A DNA stretch of 64,000 bases from Flagellimonas chongwuensis (lineage in GTDB: Bacteria > Bacteroidota > Bacteroidia > Flavobacteriales > Flavobacteriaceae), in contig NZ_WYET01000003.1 in the NCBI RefSeq assembly GCF_013376415.1, forward strand, positions 124,001 to 188,000. The letters are read 5' to 3'. The translations under genes and the position numbers were made by a program. Below the pieces are notes generated by a model. The model had not been told where the DNA came from. It worked only from the letters and a program-made list of their open reading frames with translations, and did not search any database. Shown here in pieces: positions 1-9,302 of the stretch (position 1 is the stretch's first letter; each line of letters opens with the position of its first letter).

Positions 1-293
1 GCTTCAACACCACCAGAAGCCAAAGCGTCCTCAACTTGTTGCTTCAATTTGGTAGAGTTGGTAGTTGCCAAATTCAAATAAATAATTCTTTCGATGGCAA
101 CGGCCAATCCCAAGATCAAACAAAGCAATACAATTCCCATGAAGGCAGGACCTCCTTGGATAAATTGCTCTTTCAATACTTGGGTGAAGCTAGCGCTGGC
201 TTCAGCTTCTTCTTGTAACATTGCTGCAGATGCAGTTGTTGTTCCCATCACAAACATTCCAGCAGCAGCCAGAGTAAAGGATATTTTTTTCAT
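1..293 (-). CDS. exbB: MotA/TolQ/ExbB proton channel family protein, 3' part missing (runs off window)
   Basis: The frame opens with ATG at 293 and runs off the left edge, so only about 97 N-terminal residues are visible. It begins with a signal-peptide-like stretch (MKKISFTLAAAGMF, then an Ala-rich TTTASAAM), then a hydrophobic segment ending in LGLAVAIERIIYL and a soluble stretch (TNSTKLKQQVEDAL). An N-terminal leader before the first channel helix and the AIERI.YL motif are typical of Bacteroidota ExbB proteins, which pair with ExbD and TonB to use the proton gradient for outer-membrane transport. It lies downstream of tatD and ansA on the same strand, with a tRNA gene between. The call rests on the first third of the protein only. 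Confidence 0.85.
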   Translation of the reverse strand, partial: MKKISFTLAAAGMFVMGTTTASAAMLQEEAEASASFTQVLKEQFIQGGPAFMGIVLLCLILGLAVAIERIIYLNLATTNSTKLKQQVEDALASGGVE

Positions 294-370
294 TTTACTT
301 AAACTTAAATTTAGTTAGTTAATAATATAAAGATATAAAAATTTTACAATTGAAAAATTAAAATACCTAG

Positions 371-458
371 CAGAGAGGAAGGGATTCGAACCCTCGATAC
401 ACTTTTGGTGTATACACACTTTCCAGGCGTGCGCCTTCGACCACTCGGCCACCTCTCT
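371..458 (-). tRNA. tRNA-Ser(GGA)
   Basis: Read on the minus strand, an 88-nt cloverleaf has acceptor stem AGAGAGG (458-452) pairing with CCTCTCT (378-372) and discriminator G at 371. The anticodon stem/loop is CACGC-CTGGAAA-GTGTG, giving anticodon GGA. A long variable arm (class II tRNA) and T-loop GGTTCGAATCC follow. The CCA end is not encoded. Confidence 0.95.
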
Positions 459-524
459 ATTGTTCCATTTAGGCCGACCAATAAACGAAAAATTTATTAG
501 TTATAGAAATTTGATGCGTTAATT

Positions 525-1556
525 TTACACCATCTCACCACGAAGGGGCGTCTCAAAAATTGTCTTGAACAATTTGTCGGGAACCCCCGTCCCCAATAGG
601 TACATCGCTTTTGTTATGGCGGCCTCGGTTGTAATATCCTTTCCGTTAACCAGTTGCATCTCCCTGAGTTTTTCACTCGTTTCATAATGCCCCATAAAAA
701 CACTTCCTCCCGAGCATTGGGTAACGTTAATTATGTGCAATCCATTTTCTACGGCTTTTTTTATCGCATTTAAAAACCATTCGTCCATTGGAGCGTTTCC
801 AGCCCCATAGGTTTCCAAGATAAGCGCCTTTAAATCGGGAATATTCAGCACCGATCGCAGCACATTTTGATTGATTCCCGGGAAAAGTTTCAAAATCGCG
901 ACCCCATCATCCATCTTTTTATGGACTTGAAGCGACTTGTGCTTGGTCACTTTTTTAATCAAAAAGTTATCGTGGACCTTTAAATGGACACCAGATTCCA
1001 CCAAAGGCGGGTAGTTTAACGAATTGAAAGCCTCAAAGTGTTCCGCATTTATCTTAGTGGTCCTATTACCACGATAGAGTTTATATTCAAAATACAGCCC
1101 TACTTCCTGTAATACAGGCTTTCCTTTTTTACGAAGGGCTGCAATCTCTATAGAGGTAATCAAGTTCTCTTTGGCGTCGGTTCGCAAATCTCCAATGGGC
1201 AACTGCGATCCTGTAAAAATCACGGGCTTCGTCAAATTTTCCAGCATAAAGCTCAATGCGGATGCGGAATAACTCATAGTATCACTACCGTGCAGTACCA
1301 CAAAACCATCATTTTCCTCATAATGCTCTTCAATTATCGAAGCAATTTGCTCCCAATACTCAGGATTCATATTGGAGGAATCGATGGGATCTTCGAAGGA
1401 CACACCACTGAGATTACAATCCAATTGCTTCAGCTCCGGTATATTTTTTACCAGTTCATCAAAATTGAAGGCTTTGAGCGCTCCGGTTTTATAATCCTTT
1501 ACCATACCTATGGTACCCCCGGTATAAATCAGTAATATGTTGCTTTTCTTTTTCAT
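525..1556 (-). CDS. ansA: type I (cytoplasmic) L-asparaginase
   Basis: 343 residues. It hydrolyses L-asparagine to aspartate and ammonia. The first catalytic motif is YTGGTIGM at residues 11-18 with the nucleophile Thr, and the second is HGSDTM at 89-94, followed by SYSASALSFML. There is no signal peptide, which fits the cytoplasmic type I enzyme, and the length is usual for the family. It starts 3 bp after the tatD stop codon, so the two are probably co-transcribed with the lipoprotein gene upstream. I recall the tatD-ansA-exbB order as common in flavobacteria. Confidence 0.93.
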   Translation of the reverse strand: MKKKSNILLIYTGGTIGMVKDYKTGALKAFNFDELVKNIPELKQLDCNLSGVSFEDPIDSSNMNPEYWEQIASIIEEHYEENDGFVVLHGSDTMSYSASALSFMLENLTKPVIFTGSQLPIGDLRTDAKENLITSIEIAALRKKGKPVLQEVGLYFEYKLYRGNRTTKINAEHFEAFNSLNYPPLVESGVHLKVHDNFLIKKVTKHKSLQVHKKMDDGVAILKLFPGINQNVLRSVLNIPDLKALILETYGAGNAPMDEWFLNAIKKAVENGLHIINVTQCSGGSVFMGHYETSEKLREMQLVNGKDITTEAAITKAMYLLGTGVPDKLFKTIFETPLRGEMV

Positions 1557-1559
1557 AAA

Positions 1560-2327
1560 TCAAACTCCAAAGATGTTTTTTGAGTTTTCCGTGGTAATCT
1601 TGGCAATTTCCTCCTCGGGCATACTATATATGGAAGACAGTTTTTCCAACACTTTTATTATATAGGAGCTCTCGTTCCGTTTTCCACGATATGGTGTCGG
1701 CGCCAAATACGGAGCATCGGTTTCCAACACAATATGTTTGAGGTCGATTTCATTCAAGAATTGGTCTATTTTACCGTTTTTGAAGGTAGCTACCCCACCA
1801 ATACCTAACTTCATGTTGTAGGATATGGCTTGATGCGCCTGTTCCAGAGTTCCAGTAAAACAGTGAAAAATCCCAAAAAGGTCATCCCCTTTCTCCTGTT
1901 CCAAAACCTCAAACACCTCATCAAAGGCATCTCGACAATGAATCACTATGGGCAACTGATGTTTTTTTGCCAATTGAATCTGATAGGCAAAAGCTTCCTG
2001 CTGCTCCTTTAAAAAGGTTTTGTCCCAATACAGGTCCACCCCTATTTCCCCGACAGCGTAGAATTTCTTCTTGGCCAACCACTCTTCCAAGTGAGCCAAT
2101 TCGTCCTTATAGTTTTCCTTGACGTGTGTGGGATGTAAACCCATCATCAAAAACACATTATCCGGATAATCGGATTCCAAATCCAACATGGATTGGGTAT
2201 AAGTTGAATCAATGGCAGGGATAAAAAAGCGCTCCACCCCAGCATCTAGGGCACGCTGCATCATTTCATTCCTATCCTCATCAAAGGCCTCACTATATAA
2301 ATGCGTATGCGTATCGGTTATAATCAT
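1560..2327 (-). CDS. tatD: TatD family metal-dependent DNase
   Basis: 255 residues, full length. TatD hydrolases are TIM-barrel metallo-nucleases. The expected metal ligands are visible: TDTHTH near the N-terminus, AVGEIGVDLYWD near residue 95, VIHCRDAFDE, FHCFTGT and ETDAPYLAP near the C-terminus. The start codon overlaps the stop of the upstream lipoprotein gene by 4 bp (ATGA arrangement), implying translational coupling, and ansA follows after 3 bp. The family assignment is firm; the exact physiological substrate is not determined by sequence. Confidence 0.93.
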   Translation of the reverse strand: MIITDTHTHLYSEAFDEDRNEMMQRALDAGVERFFIPAIDSTYTQSMLDLESDYPDNVFLMMGLHPTHVKENYKDELAHLEEWLAKKKFYAVGEIGVDLYWDKTFLKEQQEAFAYQIQLAKKHQLPIVIHCRDAFDEVFEVLEQEKGDDLFGIFHCFTGTLEQAHQAISYNMKLGIGGVATFKNGKIDQFLNEIDLKHIVLETDAPYLAPTPYRGKRNESSYIIKVLEKLSSIYSMPEEEIAKITTENSKNIFGV

Positions 2328-2938
2328 TGATTTGAATTGTTTTCTTTAACGGAAACCGAATCCTTTCTGTTCTTAAAAAGATCTATGGCTTTTTTGTATT
2401 TCATAGCCCCCTCTTTGGTTTGATCATAAATAAATCCATCCAATTCAGGATGATGTTCTGCAATCCAAGACACCAAATTTTCCCGTTTGGCAGTCCACAA
2501 AGAATCCTTGAAATCGACATATTCCACAACATCGATTTGGTGGATGGCATCTTCCTCTATTTTAAAAACTTCGTTCGTAAAAAACGGCCCTTCATGCAGA
2601 AAGTTGATTCGCTCACATTCCTTAGAAACCAACAAATGTAACTCGTCTCCTTTTTCTTCTAGCTCCAAAATCTCATATTTGGGATGAAACACAGAATCCC
2701 ATGCAAACAACTGATGATATTCCGACTTGGAAAAAGTTCGTTTATAACTCATTTCATTAAATCGGATGCTATCCTGAAAAAAACCAATCACCTTGGCGTA
2801 ATCGGAATCGTTCATCGCTTGATAATATTCGTGGACCAGAGCCTTTTTATCAACTCTTTTTGAAGTAGGGCCGCAACCCCATAGGATGCCAAAAAAAAGG
2901 AGAGTGATAATTATATTCGTTAATCGGGAAGTTATCAT
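2324..2938 (-). CDS. putative lipoprotein of unknown function
   Basis: 204 residues. An N-terminal hydrophobic segment ends in a lipobox-like FGILWGC with Cys at residue 22, so export and lipidation are expected. The rest is soluble and charged, with a region near residues 38-130 (HEYYQAMNDSDYAKVIGFF...) whose pattern recalls an NTF2-like or DUF4878-type fold; that is only an impression. It is the first gene of the lipoprotein-tatD-ansA run and overlaps tatD by 4 bp. No function can be assigned. Confidence 0.75.
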   Translation of the reverse strand: MITSRLTNIIITLLFFGILWGCGPTSKRVDKKALVHEYYQAMNDSDYAKVIGFFQDSIRFNEMSYKRTFSKSEYHQLFAWDSVFHPKYEILELEEKGDELHLLVSKECERINFLHEGPFFTNEVFKIEEDAIHQIDVVEYVDFKDSLWTAKRENLVSWIAEHHPELDGFIYDQTKEGAMKYKKAIDLFKNRKDSVSVKENNSNQ

Positions 2939-3027
2939 ACCACAAAAATAGGCTTATCTTAGATGCCCCAAAAACTTTGTTTCTGATATTACATTCCTAA
3001 AGTCCTCTCCAGAGGACATTCCATATT

Positions 3028-3468
3028 ATGGCATCACTTAAAAGATTTCTTAAATCCAAAGACTACATCAAAATACCTTTGGTACTTACTGAAACCAATC
3101 ATTTTGAACTTGCAGCCTCCATCAATGGAATAACGGGCAAGTTTATTCTGGATACGGGAGCCTCCAACACCTGCGTAGGAATGGATAAAATCAAATTTTT
3201 CGAAATGGCTTCGGAAGCTACGGACATTAAAGCCGCTGGGGCAGGTGCCACGGAAATGGAAACTTTGATCTCCATCAAAAACAAAATCCAAATCGGTGAT
3301 TGGAAAAAGAAAAAGCAGAAAGTCGTACTCTTTGACCTTACCCATGTGAACCAAGCGTTAACCTCGCACAATGCATTGCCCGTTGATGGCATTATTGGTG
3401 CCGATGTACTTAAAAAGGGAAAGGCCGTAATCGACTACAATAAAAAATGCCTCTACTTAAAAAAGTAA
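3028..3468 (+). CDS. retropepsin-like aspartic protease family protein (clan AA)
   Basis: 146 residues with no signal peptide or membrane segment. The aspartic-protease motif FILDTGAS places the catalytic Asp at about residue 42, and the second half carries VDGIIGADVLKKGKAVIDY, matching the I-I-G-x-D-x-L element of single-domain retropepsin-like proteins. These act as dimers. The substrate is unknown; the family is widespread in Bacteroidota. The gene stands alone on the plus strand between two minus-strand blocks, and a hairpin overlapping its stop codon probably terminates it. Confidence 0.85.
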   Translation: MASLKRFLKSKDYIKIPLVLTETNHFELAASINGITGKFILDTGASNTCVGMDKIKFFEMASEATDIKAAGAGATEMETLISIKNKIQIGDWKKKKQKVVLFDLTHVNQALTSHNALPVDGIIGADVLKKGKAVIDYNKKCLYLKK

Positions 3469-3476
3469 AGGCATTT
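3445..3476 (+). terminator. hairpin overlapping the protease stop codon
   Basis: AAATGCCT (3445-3452) pairs with AGGCATTT (3469-3476), and inside it TACTT (3454-3458) pairs with AAGTA (3463-3467), separated by one mismatch. The stop codon lies inside the right arm. The following T-run is short (TTTGTTTATAG), so this is a probable rather than classical terminator. Confidence 0.6.
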
Positions 3477-3485
3477 GTTTATAGA

Positions 3486-3520
3486 TTTCGCGATATCGCT
3501 TCGACTTCGCTCAGCGACCA
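3486..3520. repeat. possible dispersed intergenic repeat
   Basis: The gap between two convergent genes holds a 10-bp perfect palindrome GCGATATCGC (3490-3499) running into GCTTCGACTTCGCTCAGCG (3499-3517). I associate this last motif with short dispersed intergenic repeats in many bacterial genomes. I see only this one copy in the window, so its repetitive nature is inference. Confidence 0.35.
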
Positions 3521-3538
3521 TTCTAATTAATATTCAGA

Positions 3539-4759
3539 TTATAATTCCAACGCTTTTTTCACGTTGCCGTCCATCAACAATTCTTCTGGACTTTCCAATG
3601 CTTCTTTTACAGCGACCAAGAAACCAACGGATTCTTTACCATCAATAATACGGTGGTCGTAAGAAAGTGCTACGTACATTACAGGCGCAATGGCAATGGC
3701 ACCATCTCTAACAATGGCACGCTCTACAATGTTGTGCATCCCCAAAATACCACTTTGCGGTGGGTTGATAATTGGAGTGGACAGCATGGAACCAAATACA
3801 CCTCCGTTGGTAATGGTGAAGGTACCTCCCGTCATTTCATCCACAGTGATCTCACCTTCCCTAGCACGGATAGCCAAACGTTTTACCTCGGATTCGATTC
3901 CTCTGAACGTCAAGTTTTCTGCATTTCTGATTACAGGAACCATCAAACCTTTAGGTCCTGAAACTGCAATACTGATATCGCAAAATTCGTAGGTGATCAT
4001 TTCCTTGCCATCGATCATGGAATTGACCGCCGGATACATTTCCAACGCCCGGATTACTGCTTTGGTAAAGAAGGACATAAATCCTAGACTTACGCCATGC
4101 TTATTTTTGAACTCTTCCTTGTATTGATTTCTCAACTCGAAAATAGCGGACATATCCACTTCGTTGAAGGTGGTCAACATCGCGGTCTCGTTCTTGGCAG
4201 AGACCAGTCTTTCGGCCACTTTTCTTCTTAACATGGACAATTTAGAACGGCTTTCACCTCGGTTACCTCCTGTTGGGGTCCCCATGGATGGAACAGCTTT
4301 TACAGCATCGTCCTTGGTGATACGTCCATCTTTGCCACTACCGGATACGGAAGAAGAATCGATTCCTTTTTCGTCCAATATCTTCTTGGCTGCCGGAGAT
4401 GGTGTACCCGAAGCATAGGTTTCCTTTTTAGGCTCCTCTTTCTTTGGCGCTTCTTTTTTAGGCTCTTCCTTTTTGGGCTCCTCTTTATTATCGGATGCAC
4501 CGGATGAACCTTCAGGTTTTTCCGCACTGGTATCGATGAGGCAAACTACCTCGCCAACGGCTACGGCATCTCCCACTTCGGCCTTAAGAGTAATAATTCC
4601 GCTCTCCTCTGCAGGAAGCTCCAATGTTGCCTTGTCCGAATCTACTTCGGCTATGGCCTGGTCCTTCTCCACATAGTCTCCATCTTCTACCAACCACTCG
4701 GCGATTTCTACCTCTGTAATGGATTCCCCTGGTGAGGGAACTTTCATTTCTAAAACCAT
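3539..4759 (-). CDS. sucB: 2-oxoglutarate dehydrogenase E2, dihydrolipoyllysine succinyltransferase
   Basis: 406 residues. E2 core of the 2-oxoglutarate dehydrogenase complex, moving the succinyl group to CoA in the TCA cycle. A lipoyl domain occupies residues 1-75, with the lipoylated Lys43 in EVDSDKATLE. A Lys/Glu/Pro-rich linker built on repeated KKEEP units follows (about 90-113), then the E3-binding domain (about 116-155, TPSPAAKKIL...GKDGRITKDD). The catalytic domain ends with YDHRIIDGKE, giving His369 and Asp373 as catalytic residues. It lies 22 bp downstream of sucA on the same strand. No E3 (lpd) gene is adjacent, so E3 must be encoded elsewhere. Confidence 0.96.
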   Translation of the reverse strand: MVLEMKVPSPGESITEVEIAEWLVEDGDYVEKDQAIAEVDSDKATLELPAEESGIITLKAEVGDAVAVGEVVCLIDTSAEKPEGSSGASDNKEEPKKEEPKKEAPKKEEPKKETYASGTPSPAAKKILDEKGIDSSSVSGSGKDGRITKDDAVKAVPSMGTPTGGNRGESRSKLSMLRRKVAERLVSAKNETAMLTTFNEVDMSAIFELRNQYKEEFKNKHGVSLGFMSFFTKAVIRALEMYPAVNSMIDGKEMITYEFCDISIAVSGPKGLMVPVIRNAENLTFRGIESEVKRLAIRAREGEITVDEMTGGTFTITNGGVFGSMLSTPIINPPQSGILGMHNIVERAIVRDGAIAIAPVMYVALSYDHRIIDGKESVGFLVAVKEALESPEELLMDGNVKKALEL

Positions 4760-4781
4760 TCTATTATAGTTTATACTTGAA

Positions 4782-7586
4782 TTATCTTATTTGCATGTTA
4801 TCCTTACTCTTGTCAAAAACGTAGTCCAATACTTGGGCATGACGTCTTTTTGAGCGCACCGCACTACCCGCAGCAGGGGCTCCGTAGAACCTACGGGAAG
4901 CCACCCTGAACTGCTTGGCCTCGTCCAAATGCATCAACATGTGGCTCCATGCCCCCATGTTGCGCGGTTCTTCTTGGGCCCAAACAATATCGTCGGCGTT
5001 TTTGTATTTTTTGATAATGCTTCGCATTTCTTCTGCAGGCAAAGGGAACAATTGTTCCACACGTACCAATGCTACATCATCTCTTTCCAACTCTTCACGC
5101 TTGTCCAAAAGATCGTAATAGAATTTACCGGTACAGAAAACCAATGTTTTTACCTTGGATGCTTTTGCATCGGCATCATCTATAACCATTTGGAAACTAC
5201 CGTTGGCCATTTCCTCTTTAGTGGACACCACTTTAGGGTGTCTCAACAAACTTTTTGGGGTAAATACCACCAAAGGCTTACGGAATTTGGCCTTAGTCTG
5301 TCTACGGAAGAGATGAAACAGGTTTGCCGGCGTAGTCACATCCGCAACGAACATATTGTCCTTGGCACACAATTGTAGGTATCTTTCCATACGCGCTGAT
5401 GAGTGCTCCGCCCCCTGACCTTCATAACCGTGCGGCAACAACAGCACCAATCCGTTCTGAAGCTTCCATTTGTCCTCTGCCGATGACAAATATTGATCTA
5501 TAATGATCTGGGCACCGTTACTGAAATCACCGAACTGGGCTTCCCATATGGTCAATGTTTTCGGACTTGCCATGGCATAACCATAATCAAATCCCATAAC
5601 GGCATATTCCGAAAGTAATGAGTTATAGATATGGAATTTCCCGTTTTGGTTATCTCCCATATCGTTCAACAGCACCACTTCTTCTTCATGCATCTCTGTT
5701 TTGATGACCGCGTGCCTGTGCGAGAAAGTTCCTCGCTCCACATCTTGACCAGTCATCCTAACATCGTAGCCTTCCTCTATCAACGAACCATAGGCCAACA
5801 ATTCGCCCATCGCCCAATCGAGTTTGTTATCCTCAAAATACATGGAATGGCGACCATCCACCAACTTGACCAATTTTCTCAAGAACTTTTTGTCCTCTGG
5901 CAATTTAGTAATGCTCTTGGCAATCTCATCCAATTTCTTGAGGTCGTAAGTGGTATCCATAGGTTTTAACATCACCTCTTCGGTAACTTGCTCAAAACCT
6001 TCCCATTCATCTTGCATGAAAGGGGTTATTCTGGTCTTCTCGATTTTTCTGGAATCCAACAGATTCTCTTCGAGATCGTTCTTGTATTTTTCTTCCAGCT
6101 CTTTTACGTAGTTCTCATCGATTATCCCTTCGGCTATCAATTTGGCTGCATAAATATCCCTTGGGTTATCATGCTTGGAAATTGATTTGTACAAAAGTGG
6201 CTGGGTAAACTTGGGCTCATCGCCCTCGTTATGCCCATACTTTCTGTACCCCAATAAATCCAAGAAAATATCACGCTTGTAACGCATTCTATATTCCAAG
6301 GCAAAGGTAGTGGCATGCACCACGGCCTCAGCATCATCCGCATTTACGTGAAGTACCGGTGAAAGGGTCACTTTCCCAACATCTGTACAATAGGTCGATG
6401 ACCTTGCATCCAAATAGTTGGTAGTAAACCCGATTTGGTTATTTATAACAATATGAATGGTTCCTCCTGTGGAATATCCATCCAAACGTGCCATCTGGAT
6501 TGTTTCATAAACAATTCCCTGAGCTGCAAAGGCAGCATCACCATGAATCAAAATTGGTAATACTTCCGAGACATTATCGCTATGGTCGCGATCTTGTTTG
6601 GCTCTTGAAATCCCCTCCACAATAGAATTTACGGTTTCCAAGTGCGATGGGTTCGGGGCAATGTTCATATTGACCATTTTCCCTGAATCGGTTTCACGCT
6701 TTGAGGTCCATCCCAAGTGATATTTTACGTCACCATCAAAAATGGTCTCTTCGTAATCCTTGCCGTCAAACTCACTGAAGATATCCTTTGGCGACTTCCC
6801 AAATATATTGGTAAGCACGTTCAATCGTCCACGGTGGGCCATACCCACTACAAATTGCTTAACCCCTTTGTCTGCAGCTTTTTCTATAATCACATCCAAA
6901 GCGGGAATCAAAGATTCTCCTCCTTCGAGCGAGAAACGCTTTTGACCTACGTACTTGGTATGTAGAAAGCTTTCAAAAGAAACGGCCTCGTTCAACTTCC
7001 TGAGGATGTTCTTCTTCTCTTCTGCAGTGTAATTCGGATGATTATCGTTTTTATTCAGCCAATCCTGTATCCATTGGATACGTTCCGGGGTACGGATATA
7101 CATGTATTCCACGCCAATCGCATCGCAATAAATACTTTCAAGGTGGCGAACAATCTCCTTTAATGATGCCGGGCCAATACCCAGTATTTTTCCTGCATCA
7201 AAAGTGGCATCCAGATCTTCTTGGCTCAGACCAAAGTTCTCTATGTCCAAGGTAGGGACATACTTTCTTCTTTCCCTTACCGGATTGGTTTTGGTAAACA
7301 GGTGTCCACGGGAACGGTAACCATCAATCAAGCGGATTACCTGAAACTCTTTCTGCAAGGCTTCGGGCATCTCTACTTTCCTACCATTGGAAAGCACGAC
7401 CATGCCGCCATCACCCTTATCAGATTCGATTCCCAAATCTTCGAGGGAACCTTCCAAACCAAAATCAAATCCTTGAAAAAAAGCCCTCCAACTGGGCTCA
7501 ATAGTATCGGGATTCGTTAGATATTTTTCGTATTGCTCCGCAAAAAATGAAGTGTGCGCAGCATTTAAAAATGAATATTTGTCCAT
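4782..7586 (-). CDS. sucA: 2-oxoglutarate dehydrogenase E1 component
   Basis: 934 residues, the family's usual size. Thiamin-diphosphate enzyme that decarboxylates 2-oxoglutarate. The N-terminus has the E2-binding-type opening (FLNAAHTSFFAEQYEKYL, SWRAFFQGF). The core carries VVGMAHRGRLNVL, HGDAAFAAQGIVYET and VINNQIGFTT, which hold ThDP-binding and active-site residues. The C-terminal half has the transketolase-like pyrimidine domain (GQDVERGTFSHRHAV). It is the promoter-proximal gene of a sucA-sucB operon. The 209 bp upstream (7587-7795) hold a TATTTTTG that could be a -7 element, but I find no convincing -33 partner. Confidence 0.97.
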   Translation of the reverse strand: MDKYSFLNAAHTSFFAEQYEKYLTNPDTIEPSWRAFFQGFDFGLEGSLEDLGIESDKGDGGMVVLSNGRKVEMPEALQKEFQVIRLIDGYRSRGHLFTKTNPVRERRKYVPTLDIENFGLSQEDLDATFDAGKILGIGPASLKEIVRHLESIYCDAIGVEYMYIRTPERIQWIQDWLNKNDNHPNYTAEEKKNILRKLNEAVSFESFLHTKYVGQKRFSLEGGESLIPALDVIIEKAADKGVKQFVVGMAHRGRLNVLTNIFGKSPKDIFSEFDGKDYEETIFDGDVKYHLGWTSKRETDSGKMVNMNIAPNPSHLETVNSIVEGISRAKQDRDHSDNVSEVLPILIHGDAAFAAQGIVYETIQMARLDGYSTGGTIHIVINNQIGFTTNYLDARSSTYCTDVGKVTLSPVLHVNADDAEAVVHATTFALEYRMRYKRDIFLDLLGYRKYGHNEGDEPKFTQPLLYKSISKHDNPRDIYAAKLIAEGIIDENYVKELEEKYKNDLEENLLDSRKIEKTRITPFMQDEWEGFEQVTEEVMLKPMDTTYDLKKLDEIAKSITKLPEDKKFLRKLVKLVDGRHSMYFEDNKLDWAMGELLAYGSLIEEGYDVRMTGQDVERGTFSHRHAVIKTEMHEEEVVLLNDMGDNQNGKFHIYNSLLSEYAVMGFDYGYAMASPKTLTIWEAQFGDFSNGAQIIIDQYLSSAEDKWKLQNGLVLLLPHGYEGQGAEHSSARMERYLQLCAKDNMFVADVTTPANLFHLFRRQTKAKFRKPLVVFTPKSLLRHPKVVSTKEEMANGSFQMVIDDADAKASKVKTLVFCTGKFYYDLLDKREELERDDVALVRVEQLFPLPAEEMRSIIKKYKNADDIVWAQEEPRNMGAWSHMLMHLDEAKQFRVASRRFYGAPAAGSAVRSKRRHAQVLDYVFDKSKDNMQIR

Positions 7587-7795
7587 TCTTTCTGTTTCTC
7601 CAAAACTTTATGGAAAATTTTGTCAAAAATACGGGTTTTAGCATTTATATACTTGTATTCCCGTGAATTTCTTACTCAAATTTACAACTATATCACAGAA
7701 TAAACAGTAAAGCAATAAAAATGAAATTTTTAACTGAAATTAACAGTGGAAACTAAAAATAATTTAACTTGACCGACCAGCTAAACCAACCTAAT

Positions 7796-8896
7796 ATGTC
7801 CAAACTTAAAAACAGATACCTTTCCCTCGATGTTTTCAGAGGACTGGACGTTGCCTTAATGATCATAGTCAACTCCCCAGGGAATGGTTCTACCACCTTT
7901 TCTCCTTTATTACATGCCGAATGGAACGGTTTTACATTGACCGACCTTGTTTTTCCAACTTTTTTGTTCGTGGTGGGAAATGCTATGAGCTTTAGCATGA
8001 AAAAGTATGAAAATATGGGTACACCTGCGTTTTTCAAAAAAGTTTTGAAACGGACGGCGATTATTTTTCTACTGGGCTTTTTAATGTATTGGTATCCCTT
8101 TTTTGATGATGGACAATTAAAACCATTTTCGGAGACGCGTATCTTTGGGGTTTTGCAACGTATTGCGCTATGTTATATGTTCGCCTCCATCATCCTTTAT
8201 TTTGTAAAGACAAAAACGGCCATTTGGCTGAGCTTGGCATTTTTGCTTGGCTACCATCTCATCCTAATCGGTTTTGGAGACCTTACATTGACAGGAAATG
8301 CCGTACTTAAATTGGACAAATGGCTTATTGGACCAAACCACATGTACCACGGGGAAGGCATCGCTTTTGACCCGGAAGGATTGCTGAGCACACTCCCAGC
8401 TATTGTAAATGTGATCATTGGTTATTTGGCGGGTAGATTTATCCAGAACAACGGACAGAATTATGAAACAGTAGCCAAATTGATGATGTTTGGGTTTGCA
8501 CTGATCTTTGCTGGTTTGGCGTGGGACCTAGTTTTACCCATCAACAAAAAACTCTGGACAAGCTCTTTTGTATTGCTTACCTGTGGAATCGATTTGATGG
8601 CTATTGCTATTCTTATCTACGTTTTGGACATGAAAAAAGCCAAAAGTTGGAGCTACTTTTTTGAAGTTTTCGGCAAAAACACCTTATTTATTTATTTACT
8701 ATCGGAAATATTTATCATCACACTTTTTGCCATAGACATGAATGGGGAATCTCTCTACAGATGGATTGCCGACAACATATTTATCTCTTGGTCCGGTGGC
8801 TATATGGGTTCGCTCTTATTTGCCCTTTGGGTAATGCTCACTTGCTGGGCAGTTGGCTATTTTATGGACAAGAGGGGAATTTATGTGAAGGTGTGA
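7796..8896 (+). CDS. heparan-alpha-glucosaminide N-acetyltransferase-like membrane protein (DUF5009/NagX type)
   Basis: About 366 residues from the ATG at 7796, where the sequence MSKLKNRYLSLDVFRGLDVALM matches the family's beginning (the frame could also open at a TTG at 7769). R-x-x-SLDVFRG at the N-terminus and the NSPGNGS and HAEWNGFTLTDLVFPTFLF motifs are hallmarks of the DUF1624/DUF5009 acyltransferase group. About ten hydrophobic helices follow. Members are proposed to transfer acetyl groups to amino sugars across the inner membrane, for example in peptidoglycan or glycan recycling; here that role is family inference. The gene is monocistronic, and its 3' end faces a minus-strand gene 8 bp away. 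Confidence 0.85.
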   Translation: MSKLKNRYLSLDVFRGLDVALMIIVNSPGNGSTTFSPLLHAEWNGFTLTDLVFPTFLFVVGNAMSFSMKKYENMGTPAFFKKVLKRTAIIFLLGFLMYWYPFFDDGQLKPFSETRIFGVLQRIALCYMFASIILYFVKTKTAIWLSLAFLLGYHLILIGFGDLTLTGNAVLKLDKWLIGPNHMYHGEGIAFDPEGLLSTLPAIVNVIIGYLAGRFIQNNGQNYETVAKLMMFGFALIFAGLAWDLVLPINKKLWTSSFVLLTCGIDLMAIAILIYVLDMKKAKSWSYFFEVFGKNTLFIYLLSEIFIITLFAIDMNGESLYRWIADNIFISWSGGYMGSLLFALWVMLTCWAVGYFMDKRGIYVKV

Positions 8897-8904
8897 CCAA
8901 AAGT

Positions 8905-9261
8905 TCAGTGGCTATATTTGGCCTTGTACCACACTTTTTGCCATTCCCTTTTTAATAATAAAAAGGATACCTCCGCCGAAATGTCAACAACATCGGATGG
9001 AGCTATCTTTTTAATTTCTTTTTCCGAGATATCCACTACATATAATAGGTTGAGATATTCCGGGAACTTTTCCACTATTAAAAAGTAGATTTTTTCGTGA
9101 ATGATACTTTTCAGTTCCTCGGGAGCTATATCCAAAGGAAGGTTAATAGGCACATTGGCCAATTCAAAATCCTTTTTGAGCTGCAGCAAAAGTTTTTGGT
9201 AGAGCTGCTCTTGCTGGACACTTTCCAGCAACTCCAAACTGTTATTGTAGTTGGGAAGCAT
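8905..9261 (-). CDS. small conserved protein of unknown function
   Basis: 118 residues, no signal peptide or membrane segment, mostly helical in appearance with many Leu and Lys/Glu. I do not recognise a domain. It starts 41 bp after galE on the same strand, so it is probably the last gene of the DegT aminotransferase-galE transcript. Its stop lies 8 bp from the end of the convergent NagX-like gene. Codon use resembles that of its neighbours, and the uninterrupted frame supports it as a real gene. Confidence 0.7.
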   Translation of the reverse strand: MLPNYNNSLELLESVQQEQLYQKLLLQLKKDFELANVPINLPLDIAPEELKSIIHEKIYFLIVEKFPEYLNLLYVVDISEKEIKKIAPSDVVDISAEVSFLLLKREWQKVWYKAKYSH

Positions 9262-9302
9262 ACTCTATGTACGTACAAATCAAGATTTGGGATTACAACA
9301 AC

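Noticed and set aside
371-458. tRNA-Ser as an integration hotspot with a downstream island
   Set aside because: No integrase, direct repeat of the tRNA 3' end, or change in gene content was seen on either side.
2939-3027. FNR-type dyad near TGATATTACATT upstream of the protease
   Set aside because: The second arm is not RTCA and no other features match; it fails the pattern.
7587-7795. Strong promoter for sucA from a TATTTTTG element
   Set aside because: The -7-like element has no upstream -33 partner at about 20 bp, so it is only noted.
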